Assembly (NCBI GenBank): GCA_028284775.1
Contig: JANQRB010000157.1
Span: 1-64,000, forward strand
DNA: 64,000 nucleotides
Direction: 5' to 3'
Origin: Candidatus Kapaibacterium sp.
Lineage (GTDB): Bacteria; Bacteroidota; Ignavibacteria; Kapaibacteriales; UBA7675
Shown: positions 18,800 through 27,700 of the stretch, piece by piece
Layout: every line of letters begins with the position of its first letter
Numbering within the stretch: position 1 is the first letter of the stretch
Notes under the pieces: model-generated
The model's input: only the letters and a program-made list of their open reading frames with translations
Databases searched by the model: none
What the model was told of the DNA's origin: nothing
Translations under genes and position numbers: made by a program

Positions 18800-19156
18800 A
18801 TGAGACTTTTCCAAAGTTTTGGGCTTGCGATTATTATAACGGGAATTATGTTTAGTGCGATTCCCGCAAATGTAAATGCCAACTGTAACCCCGGCTGCTC
18901 TTGCGCCGATTGGACAATCGTAAATGGCAGCGCACTCGAAATTTGCGTCGAAATATGCGACTGCAATGGCCTACTATCAACCATTTTTGTTCCGGGCGGC
19001 GACACAGTAGTTATACCTGCGTCTGGCGGTTCGTGCATCATCGAGGCCAGAATGATTTTTCCGATTGTAAGCGGCTATTGCCCGTGTGGTTCAATATGCG
19101 GGTTGCCTGCCCCATTCCAAGACATCGAAGTAACAAGTTGCAGTGTAGAATTCTGA
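18800..19156 (+). CDS. Small Cys-rich secreted protein, unknown family
   Basis: The 118-residue protein has a good signal peptide (MRLFQSFGLAIIITGIMFS, cleavage near NANC). The mature 90 residues contain about a dozen cysteines in short clusters (NCNPGCSCADW, CVEICDCNG, CPCGSICGL), predicting a compact disulfide-rich beta domain. No family recognised. It stands alone between long non-coding stretches and has a candidate terminator at 19196. It shares the small, secreted, Cys-rich character of 12256-12759 but no clear sequence identity with it. Confidence 0.6.
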   Translation: MRLFQSFGLAIIITGIMFSAIPANVNANCNPGCSCADWTIVNGSALEICVEICDCNGLLSTIFVPGGDTVVIPASGGSCIIEARMIFPIVSGYCPCGSICGLPAPFQDIEVTSCSVEF

Positions 19157-19195
19157 TAGTGAACTGCTGAAAAACGACAGAGTAACAATAGTCAT

Positions 19196-19214
19196 GGGGT
19201 GGTGTTTCCACCCC
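19196..19214 (+). terminator. Candidate terminator after the small Cys-rich protein
   Basis: Perfect 7-bp stem GGGGTGG/CCACCCC with a TGTTT loop, followed by TTTGCACTTT. It is 40 bp after the stop codon. The T-tract is short. Confidence 0.5.
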
Positions 19215-19403
19215 TTTGCACTTTAATCACGATAATCAATTGTCGCCTTTCCGGAAACCGCCTACTGGCGATTCATCAAGAGTCCAGCTACTTCTGACTC
19301 TTCGAACGCGTCCTCGCGACGACTTAAGATACACTCAGCCCTGCGAGCATTTGCTGCCCGCAGGACTGTTGTCATAGCGGCGGATAACTGCTGTGCGCGC
19401 TCT

Positions 19404-22400
19404 CTAATCTGCTATTGTCAATTGACAGCGTCCCAGACTGCGTCCGTCAGCTACCAGGTCGAGATAGTACATGCCGGACGGCCATCCACTGCATTGGAGG
19501 TCAAACTGTGTCAAAGAGGACAGCTCGAATCGCGCAAAGCGGATTCCCAGGGCGGTATACACGTTGAGCCAGAACTGCTCGTACCTGCCGATCGGATTGA
19601 ATTCGACCGTCACTTTTTCTTTTGCGGGATTGGGGTAGAGCTTCAATGTCATTGGCCCAGGGTCAATCGGCGAATCCGCAAGAGGCGCTGCCGCAGCGTC
19701 GGCCGAGTTTCGTGAAAGTTCCGGATCGTGAATTTCCTCCAGCCATTCATCGTCGCCGAACATACTCAGGATGGCCTGTGCGCGCGCCGGCGCAAGACTG
19801 CCAGGGGAATTGCTTTCGGCCAGCAGCCGGAGACTGGCTTCCTCGCCGGCGTTTAGCTCGAGGATCGTACGCTCCTCGTTTTTGAGGCCGATCAGCAGGT
19901 TCAGGAGTGTACAATATTCTGCATCACCGCCATTGGCGCAATAGTCATCCAATATTTCGAGTGCGCGTGTGCCGGAACCGCCATGCAACTGTGTTTCAAT
20001 CATCATGCGCAGCAAAGCATGTTCCAGGCTCCGACCGCCGGCATAGAGTTCTTCCTGGTATTCAATCAATTCGGCGATCGCCTGGTGATAGTCCTCGCGT
20101 TCCAAGTACTCGCGCCAAATTGCGTTGCTGACAAAAGCGCGTTCCCGCTCCAGTTCGGCCAATTGTCCTTCGAGCAGCTCCCGTTCCGAAAGACCGACCT
20201 GTACTTCGTCGATTTCTTCGATCAGAGCACCCGGCATCGGCGGATCCATGGCCAGAAGCAGCTGGTAAATCTCTTCGCTGATCGGCGAGTTGTTAATGAG
20301 AAGGTCGGCAATCTCATCCTGAGCGAGCTTCGCCGGACCATCGACGACGAGCGACTCCAGTACAATGTCCGAAAGATAAGGCGAGGCTGCCTCCAGACTG
20401 CTATAAACGGTCGAGCCGGGGGTTGTCATATCCTGAAGCAGTTGTACAAGTCCGCCTGTGTCACCGTTGTCAATAATGCCGCCGCCGTTACCATTGCCGC
20501 CAATCCCGATTATGCCGTCGGTTAAGCGTTCTCTCTCGGCCTTGTTATCGCTCATGCTGATCGGAACGAGGCGCGAGAGGCAGGACTGCTCGTTGTAAAC
20601 ATCATGGATGCACTCCGAGAGCACTACTTTCGGCGCAAGACAGATGGGCTCGGTATATACGTTAGCACCGGGGTTGGGATGATGGACATAGCCGGTTCGT
20701 TTGCCGCCCAGACTGACCCAGAACTCTTTCCAGGACCAGGAAGGGTCACAGTCATTAGTAAACGTATTGCCCGCTGCCGCAGCAGCACTGCCGCAGGCGC
20801 CCTGAGGGCTTGCGATGCGTCCGTATTTACCCGCCACCATAATATCGGCAGTGACGTTATCGATATAGTTGTTGCACTTAAACTGCAGGCCGAAATTATG
20901 ATTTTGCGCGGCAGATGCAATCTTCAGCCCCTCAAAGGTATTCTTGTATATCTCCTGCGCATCGGCGCCGGTCTGGTGGATGACAATGCCGTAGTCGCCG
21001 TCATAGCTGGAAGTAAAGTAATTCTCGTGAATCTTGTAGCCCGTCGAGCTATGCAGATATACACCGTATGATTGTGGGCTGGGACTAACCGAGCCGGCGC
21101 TGTTGTAAGGTCCCACATCGAAACTACACTGCGAAATGTCGCTGCGGTCGACCGATTTCAGATACAGTCCGCGCCAGCAGGCCGAGAAGTCGGCCTTGTT
21201 GACGCTGATCGAACGCAATTGACCGGCCGCTTCGGCATGAATTCCATAGCGCAGATTCTCGAAGCTGGATGCCCTGTAGTCGCTGCAGCCTGTCGGCGTT
21301 AAGGGCGAGCTCGCTCTGCAGTGACGCAAAACGCTGAATGACGCCGCCTGCGCAATAATACCGGAGCCGCGATTGTTGATGTGAAAATTTTCCGGCGCCG
21401 TATTGCGAAACCTGCAACCGCGAAATGTGATTCCGTCCACATGCTCTAAGTAGACGAACTGTTTCGGAAGCTGTGCCGAATAATTAAACAACGCGGTTGT
21501 TTCAAAATCACAGTTATCAAAGTATGACAGATTGGGCTGCGGCGTTCCCGCCAGCGGGCCGCTCGGCAGTGAATTGGTATACCAATAAAATTCGACCCCC
21601 GACTGATTATTACGAAAGCTGCTGTTCCAGGCCTGCACAACTCCGCCATTCTCGGCGTGGACAGCGATCCTGGCGAATTCGATTGAACCGCCATTCTTCA
21701 TTGTAAGAACGGCCTGGGGACTATTGCCAATGGGATGCTGACTGAAGCCATTTCGCGGCCGAAGGATAATACCCTGCCACATACTCTTCCAGTTCTCCTC
21801 GGCCGTCACGGTCCCGCCGTCAAGAATCAGTTGTCCTCCCGGTTCGACCGTAATGCGCCCCTGTGCCGGCATTACCACCCGGCACTTGATCGTCAGCCTT
21901 GCGCCCGGGGCGATCGAGATGTCGCGGTAAAGCTTGATGTCGAAGTCCCAGGTTTGATTGTTGCTGATGTTTAAGGGAATGCCATTGTAGGTTTCAAGCA
22001 CATGGCGGCGCAGTGAAGAGAGAGCCAGGCTGCGGTGCATAATACCCGCTTGTTTCGGCGATTCATACCGCACGCTGCTGTTGCCGCCCATCAGATTGTT
22101 GGTGATTTTTTCATGATCGGGAATACTGGCATCCCAGGCATCAGCCGTCCAGTTGGCCTCATGGGGACAGGAAGTGCTGGCGTGCGGGCCGAAGACATCA
22201 TCCAGGTAGTCGTCGTCGTTATTGCAGATGGCAGGCGCGCCGCCGCCGTCATAGGTGTGATGGAGTGCCAGGCAGTGTCCCAGCTCGTGCGCCAGAACGC
22301 CCGCTGTGGCCCAGTCATTGCCGCCGCCGGTGTTTCGGAGCATCACAACATGTTGACGTCGTGCAAAGTCAGTCTGCGAAGGAAAGCTGGCAAAAGCCGA

Positions 22401-23297
22401 AGCCCCGCCCGTTATTTGCGTGACGACGGCAGTCGCGCCGCTGCCGCCGCCGCCGCCCAATGAAATGGTCGGTGGGCTAATACCGGCGTAACTCCCGCCA
22501 TTTGTGATCACAATTCCGACAACCTGTCCGTTGTTGAGGACTGCGTTGGCCTGTGCGCCGCCATGAGAAAACACGACAGTCGGCGGCGAGCTGTAGCCCG
22601 ATCCGCCATTCGTGATTTGGATGTGTTGCTCAAGGATCTCAGCCTGAAAATGGCCACCCGTCCAAAAAATATTAAGGTAACGCATCTGTTCCGGATCGAC
22701 TAACTCCACATAGTTTTTGAGAACCTCAGCATCATCTCCCTGTTGCCAAAGAGCGTCTTCCTGGTGAAAGTAGATGCGTTCCTGCCCCACCGGGCCCAAG
22801 GTAAATTGAATGCGCGAGTCGAATGCGGCCAGCTCGGTAACGCCGCTGACGGGATCCGAAGGTTGACCGGAACTGTAGAATTCGTTGACCCAGGCCAACA
22901 TTTGTTTAAGACGCGTTTTGTGCGCCGCGATATTCTGAAAATTGCCCGTCCCGTCGGATTTCTGCATTATGTGAAAGCTGAGCGCGATTGTTTTGCGGGG
23001 CGTCGCCTGCAGAGCCAGAGGGCCCCCTCCGGGAATGTAGCTATCCAGATCGCCAAATGTAGTCCACTCGCCGGTCAAATCGGTGTTGCAAGCTCCGTTA
23101 AGTATTTCATCGCCTGTCTTGCGAGCATGCAGCCCGGAGTGATCTGTACCGCAGCTGAAGCCTGAACCCGCGCTTTCAATGCTGGCACTCGGCAATATCG
23201 CAATGAACATTAAACTCATGAGCAGTGATCTGGTACATTGCCTTTTGATTCGAAAATAAGAACTGGGTCCAACCCTGAAGTTACTTTCCACTACCAT
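19404..23297 (-). CDS. M43-like metalloprotease with beta-helix and T9SS sorting domain (paralog A)
   Basis: The ATG at 23297 is chosen over the GTG at 23318 because AAGGAG lies 7 bp before it; the product is 1,297 residues. After a signal peptide (residues ~18-40) comes a zinc metalloprotease region. AHELGHCLALHHTY gives HExxHxxxxxH (His337, Glu338, His341, His347), with an Ala where metzincins usually have Gly, and NNLMGGN then SPKQAGIMHRSL as the probable Met-turn region. A GSGYSSPPTVVF/GGGGGSGATAVV module is inserted between residues ~240 and 310. Then follow a right-handed parallel beta-helix (~480-830), a helical repeat region (~960-1200) and a sorting domain (LYPNPAKEKVTVEF to the C-terminus). 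Expected location is the cell surface or medium. It is the most divergent of three paralogs. Confidence 0.85.
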   Translation of the reverse strand: MVVESNFRVGPSSYFRIKRQCTRSLLMSLMFIAILPSASIESAGSGFSCGTDHSGLHARKTGDEILNGACNTDLTGEWTTFGDLDSYIPGGGPLALQATPRKTIALSFHIMQKSDGTGNFQNIAAHKTRLKQMLAWVNEFYSSGQPSDPVSGVTELAAFDSRIQFTLGPVGQERIYFHQEDALWQQGDDAEVLKNYVELVDPEQMRYLNIFWTGGHFQAEILEQHIQITNGGSGYSSPPTVVFSHGGAQANAVLNNGQVVGIVITNGGSYAGISPPTISLGGGGGSGATAVVTQITGGASAFASFPSQTDFARRQHVVMLRNTGGGNDWATAGVLAHELGHCLALHHTYDGGGAPAICNNDDDYLDDVFGPHASTSCPHEANWTADAWDASIPDHEKITNNLMGGNSSVRYESPKQAGIMHRSLALSSLRRHVLETYNGIPLNISNNQTWDFDIKLYRDISIAPGARLTIKCRVVMPAQGRITVEPGGQLILDGGTVTAEENWKSMWQGIILRPRNGFSQHPIGNSPQAVLTMKNGGSIEFARIAVHAENGGVVQAWNSSFRNNQSGVEFYWYTNSLPSGPLAGTPQPNLSYFDNCDFETTALFNYSAQLPKQFVYLEHVDGITFRGCRFRNTAPENFHINNRGSGIIAQAASFSVLRHCRASSPLTPTGCSDYRASSFENLRYGIHAEAAGQLRSISVNKADFSACWRGLYLKSVDRSDISQCSFDVGPYNSAGSVSPSPQSYGVYLHSSTGYKIHENYFTSSYDGDYGIVIHQTGADAQEIYKNTFEGLKIASAAQNHNFGLQFKCNNYIDNVTADIMVAGKYGRIASPQGACGSAAAAAGNTFTNDCDPSWSWKEFWVSLGGKRTGYVHHPNPGANVYTEPICLAPKVVLSECIHDVYNEQSCLSRLVPISMSDNKAERERLTDGIIGIGGNGNGGGIIDNGDTGGLVQLLQDMTTPGSTVYSSLEAASPYLSDIVLESLVVDGPAKLAQDEIADLLINNSPISEEIYQLLLAMDPPMPGALIEEIDEVQVGLSERELLEGQLAELERERAFVSNAIWREYLEREDYHQAIAELIEYQEELYAGGRSLEHALLRMMIETQLHGGSGTRALEILDDYCANGGDAEYCTLLNLLIGLKNEERTILELNAGEEASLRLLAESNSPGSLAPARAQAILSMFGDDEWLEEIHDPELSRNSADAAAAPLADSPIDPGPMTLKLYPNPAKEKVTVEFNPIGRYEQFWLNVYTALGIRFARFELSSLTQFDLQCSGWPSGMYYLDLVADGRSLGRCQLTIAD

Positions 23298-23310
23298 TGC
23301 AATTCTCCTT

Positions 23311-23338
23311 CTTAACACTTAACACTTAACACTTAACA
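23311..23338 (-). repeat. Perfect 4x7-bp tandem repeat in the metalloprotease A leader
   Basis: Four exact copies of CTTAACA on the + strand (TGTTAAG on the coding strand) end right next to the AAGGAG ribosome binding site. The alternative GTG start codon lies inside the array. Slipped-strand changes would move the leader by 7 bp per copy. Confidence 0.9.
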
Positions 23339-23657
23339 TTAATTGCAGAATGCAGCTCGGATCTGAAAGCTGCCCGTGTGATAATTCCCGCACTATATAG
23401 TCTGGTGGACATTCCCCCGCTGCCCTCACAATTTCACGCTTCGACTAAAGTAGTCGATCGGCATAAGGAAAGTATTCGGCATCCAAGGGAACATCCGTCT
23501 GTTTGTACGGCCGGGCTTTGCGGTGGTTCAATCGTCGATGGTCGGCATCCGAACTCGGAGTGACGACTGTGTTTGTCTGCAAAAGCGGAACTTTGCTCAA
23601 TTCTGAAACCAGACAGCTTAAAGGGTGCACTAATGTAAGCAAATAAAGCTTGCGGCG

Positions 23658-23734
23658 CCAGCGCCACTTAGTAAAAGTGCCGCCGCAGTAAATAAACGTA
23701 TGCTTAGTGCCAATCATCGTACACACAAGAGCTG
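23658..23734 (-). promoter_or_regulatory. 21-bp iterated repeat module upstream of metalloprotease A
   Basis: Three direct repeats begin at 23672, 23693 and 23714 with TAAAAGT, TAAACGT and TCATCGT on the + strand, exactly 21 bp apart. CCAGCGCCA at 23658 starts exactly 14 bp before the first. The near edge of the repeats is 375 bp from the start codon. The same architecture stands upstream of the two other paralogs; this copy is the most degenerate. Confidence 0.7.
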
Positions 23735-23829
23735 TGGAGCCTATTTATCAAACGATTGGTCGAGACCGACAAGTCTATCGCCTTTAGCATCTCGGTCAAT
23801 GGCTTATGAGCAAATTAGGATTCCTTAAC

Positions 23830-23885
23830 TCCCCTGGCCTCTCTTTCAAAAAAGAGAGGGACTTGAAAATAACTTAGTTGAAAAA
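23830..23885 (+). repeat. Partial copy of the dispersed intergenic repeat, with perfect hairpin
   Basis: Matches the right half of copies 1 and 2 (ACTCCCCTGGCC, CTCTTTC, then a purine-rich arm and ACTTAGTTGAAAAA). Here the arms CCTCTCTTT (23838-23846) and AAAGAGAGG (23851-23859) pair perfectly over 9 bp with a CAAA loop. It begins directly at the 3' end of the DUF1697 gene, for which the hairpin may serve as terminator. Confidence 0.6.
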
Positions 23886-23887
23886 TA

Positions 23888-24424
23888 CTAAGCCAAAAAC
23901 TTTTCCGCTATCTTTGAAACTGTATTCCAGTTTCGCGTGGTTCCATGTGGATTTTTAACTATTAGTTCAGCCATCTTACTATTCCTCAAACCATCTCCGC
24001 ACCAGATATAGATACAATTCGGTCTGAATTCGCAGTCTTCGTTCTGAGTCGATTCATTCTTTATCTTTTTGATCTCTTCAGCCGCCAGCGCTTCCTTTAG
24101 AAATGTTACGTTGAGTTTTTTGAGATACAATTCATTGCCTGAATACTTAGAAAAGGGATTGTTATCTACTATAACTTGCCAGTCTCTTTTTGCTTTCACT
24201 TGAATCGAAACCGCAAAGCCAAATTTTTCTTGAATTAACCGGTCTACTGATTTTTCGACCTCAGAAGCTCGCTTGCTACTTTGAAGAATTATGTTGCCGG
24301 ATTGGATATAGGTCGAAACCGACTCGAATCCCCCGGCATTCAGGATTGATCGGAGCTCCGCCATCGGAATCTTTTTTTGGCCCCCAACATTTATCCCTCG
24401 CAGGAGTATGATGTAAGTTGTCAC
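23888..24424 (-). CDS. DUF1697 family protein
   Basis: The 178-residue protein matches the DUF1697 family over its length. The hallmark start YIILLRGINVGGQKKIPM is followed by LNAGGFESVSTYIQSGNIIL and, near the end, KNPHGTTRNWNTVSKI. A GTG start at 24424 fits the family's N-terminus; no ATG is available. DUF1697 proteins are small cytosolic proteins of unknown function. The gene is clearly AT-richer than the metalloprotease genes on both sides, encodes the only cytosolic protein in this stretch, and has a dispersed repeat at its 3' end. This suggests insertion between paralogs A and B after or during the duplication (inference). Confidence 0.9.
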   Translation of the reverse strand: MTTYIILLRGINVGGQKKIPMAELRSILNAGGFESVSTYIQSGNIILQSSKRASEVEKSVDRLIQEKFGFAVSIQVKAKRDWQVIVDNNPFSKYSGNELYLKKLNVTFLKEALAAEEIKKIKNESTQNEDCEFRPNCIYIWCGDGLRNSKMAELIVKNPHGTTRNWNTVSKIAEKFLA

Positions 24425-24627
24425 AGAGTCGGAGAATGTAGTGATACAAAAGAGTTGATCGATAAGCTTGAGTATGTACAGATGGTCCTCGTCTGTCGCG
24501 AAGGAACCAGGCCCGCAAGTTACGGAACTTCATCGGCAGTTCTTCAAAAATTCGAATGAATGGCAACTTGGAAGATGCGAACTTGCCAGGAGAGTCCGGG
24601 AATTACTTAATCCACCACTCCACAGCC

Positions 24628-24664
24628 GAAAGCCCTGCAGGCTCATTAGTCCTACAGGGCTTTC
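24628..24664 (-). terminator. Hairpin terminator of metalloprotease B
   Basis: A 14-bp stem (GAAAGCCCTGCAGG with CCTACAGGGCTTTC, one mismatch) with a 9-nt loop lies 36 bp after the minus-strand stop. The T-tract is weak. The same AAGCCCTGCAGG stem recurs after metalloprotease C. Confidence 0.65.
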
Positions 24665-24700
24665 GCTCAAATGGCAGAGTTGTGCCTTACTGCGATGCCA

Positions 24701-27700
24701 TTACTCCGCAATCGTCATTTGTTGCCGGTACAGGGTACGACCATCCGCGACAAGGCTCAGGAAATAGACGCCGCCGGCCCAGTCGCCGCACTGCAGTTCA
24801 TGTTGCGCGGAAACGGCCGGCACCGCAATGCGAGTCTGGCGAACACCCAGCGCATTGTAAACAAGCAGCCATACGCGTTCATGTTGCTGTGCAAGCCTGT
24901 AGTCAATCCTTACGAGGTCTCTGGCGGGATTGGGATAGACCCTTACTGTCGGTGTGCGGTCGGTGATCGCCGCGCCGGTCGAGGCCTCTTCCCCATTTTC
25001 GGCGGCGAAACGCGGCAATTCAAGACTGTGAATCTCCTCTTCCCATTCATCGTCGCCAAAGATCGTCAGTATTGCCTGGGCGCGGGCACTGGCGAGACTG
25101 CTGTGCGAAGCGCTCTCCGCAATCGTCCTGACAGTCGTCACCTCCTCAGGGTTGAGCTGAAGAATCGTTCGGCCTTCCCGCTTGAGATTGATCAGCAGAT
25201 TCATAAGCGAACAATAGTCGGTCTCGGTGTCAGCGGCGCAATAGTCGTCCAGGATTTCCTGCGCGGGCGCTGTTTCACCGTTGTACAACAGCGTTTTAAT
25301 CACCATTCGAACGACGCTTGCTTCCAGATTCTGACCGCCGGCAACCAGGTCTTCCTGATAAGAACGCAACTCCTGAATGGCCAGGTTATAGTCTTCGCGA
25401 TCCAGATATTCACGCCAAATCTCATTTGTGAAAAAGGCGCGTTCGCGTTCCAGTTCGGCAATCTGTGCGTCGATGTGCCCCCGCTCCGACATTCCCGTCT
25501 GCACATCATTGATTTCTTCCATCAGGGCGGGCGGCATGGGAGGTTCTAACGCCAGTACCACCTGGTAGACTGCATCAGTAAGGCGTGAATTGGCAATCAG
25601 GACCAGGGCGATATCTTCGACTGCGATTTTGGCGGGACCATAGTTGACTAAAGCCAGCAAGACCTGATCCGAGAGATAAGGCGAAGCCGCTTCCAGGTTT
25701 GCGAGAACTTCCGGCCCGGGCGTTGCTTCGTCCTGAATTTGCTGTACCAGTCCGTGGCTGTCGCCGTCGTCGATGACACCGCCCGTAGCGACAATTTCAT
25801 CACTTAAGCGTTGTCGTTCAGCGAACTTTTCGAAGGTTGCGATCGCTGCCAATCTCGTTTTGCAGGAAGCGCCGCTGTAGCTATCATTCTGACATTCATT
25901 CTCATAAACACCGGAGGCGGTACAAATCGGTTCGGTATAAACCGCGCCGCCGGGATTCGGGTGGTGTGAATAGTTCATCCCCGGCAACCCGATGTTTTTC
26001 CAGATTTCTTTCCAGGACCAGGCCGGATCACAGTCATTGCTGAAAGTGTTGCCCGCGGGCGAGCTGTCGCTGCCGCAGGCTCCCTGGTAGTACGCTACAC
26101 TGCCCAAAGGAGGCGCCACGCTGATGTCGGTGGCCATGTTGTTGTTGTAATCGTTGCACTTGATCTGTAATCCGCTGTTGTTGTTCTGAGCCTGCGAGGC
26201 CGAGTTAATCGCTTCAAAGCTGTTCTTATACAACTCATTTGCGTCGCCGCCTGTTTTATTGAGAATAATGCCGTACTGTCCATCAAAATTTGTCGTAAAG
26301 TAGTTCTCCTGAATCTTAAAGCCCGTGCAGGAGTTAACATACAAACCATAGGCGTGAGGACTCGGCGTTGCGGTCGTCCAGGTATTGAGCGGACCGACGT
26401 CGAAAGTATTCTCCGTCACATCGAAGAGATCGACGGACTTAAGATAAATGCTGCGCCAGTTGCCGGTAAATTCGGCTTGGTTGATTTTGATGCTGCGCAG
26501 CTCGCTGGCGGAGATGGCGTGGATCCCATACCGTAAATTGTCGAAACGTGAGGGCGTGAATTGACTGCAGCCTAGCTCTGTGATCGGCGAGCCGGGGTCG
26601 CAGTGTCGCAGGACCATGAAAGAGGCATTTTCCCCGATGATTCCATAACCGCGAAAGTTTAAATGGTAGGCGCCGGTAGCCGTGTTGCGAAAGTGGCAGC
26701 CGCGAAACATTATGCCGTCGACTCCCGCAAGATAGACGAAGTGCAGCGGCAGGAGTGATTGATTGTTTAAGAGCGATGTCGTTTCAAATGTACAGCGATT
26801 AAAGTAAGACAGATTCGGCAGTGGCGTCCCGGCGCCTGAACCGCTGGGGACCGAATTGGTGTACCAGTAGAATTCCACGCCGGTCTGGTTGTTGCGGAAG
26901 CTGCTGTTCTCGGCCTGAACGACACCGCCGCTGTAGGACACGACTCCTATCATCGCATTTTCAATGACGGCGCCGTTTTTCATTTCGAGAACGGCTTGCG
27001 GGCTGCTCGCAATGGGATACTGGCTGCTAGCGCCGCCGGAGATAAGTCGAATACCTTGCCACATGCTGTTCCAGTTGGCTTCGGCCGTCACTGTTGCGCC
27101 ATCCAGTATTAAACGGCCGCCGGGTTGAACGCTAATTTCACCCTCTGAGGGCATAACGACCTTACAGGCCAGAGTCAGAGTGACCCCGGCCTCCACATTG
27201 ATATCGCGATAGAGTTTAATATCGAAATCCCAGGTTTCATCAGCCGTGATAGAGAGCGGTATACTTGAATAGGTTTCCAAGACGTGACGTCGCAGCGAAG
27301 AAATGGCCAGGCTGCGGTGCATCTGCCCCGCCTGCATCGGCGATTCGTAGTTAACCTCTTTGTTGCCGCCGACAACATTGTTCGTAATCTTTTCATGGTT
27401 GGGAATGCCGTTGTCCGAGGCGTCAGCACCCCAATTAGCAACATGAGGACAGGTGCCGGGATGTATGCCGAAAATGTCGCTTAGATATTCGTCATCATTA
27501 TTGCAGTTAGCGCTGCCGCCGCCGCCAAGGTAGGTATGGACCAAACCCAGAATGTGACCCAGCTCATGCGCCAGAATTCCCGCCGCCACCCAGTCATCGC
27601 CATTGCCGGTATTCTGGAGCATTACAACCTGCTGATTGGCCGTCAGGTTGCTTTGCGAAGGGAAGCTGGCGTAAGCCGATGCTCCGCCTGCAAGCGTTGT

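Larger units (their letters stand above)
23298..23887. other. Leader and upstream region of metalloprotease A
   Basis: 590 bp without a gene. It holds, going upstream from the start, a 4x7-bp tandem repeat (23311-23338), the 21-bp repeat module (23658-23734), and a partial dispersed repeat with a perfect hairpin (23830-23885). Confidence 0.7.

Noticed and set aside
19338..19370. Possible terminator after metalloprotease A (CCTGCG ... CGCAGG)
   Set aside because: Only 6 bp of stem with a 13-nt loop and no T-tract; it may be a decayed version of the B/C terminators.
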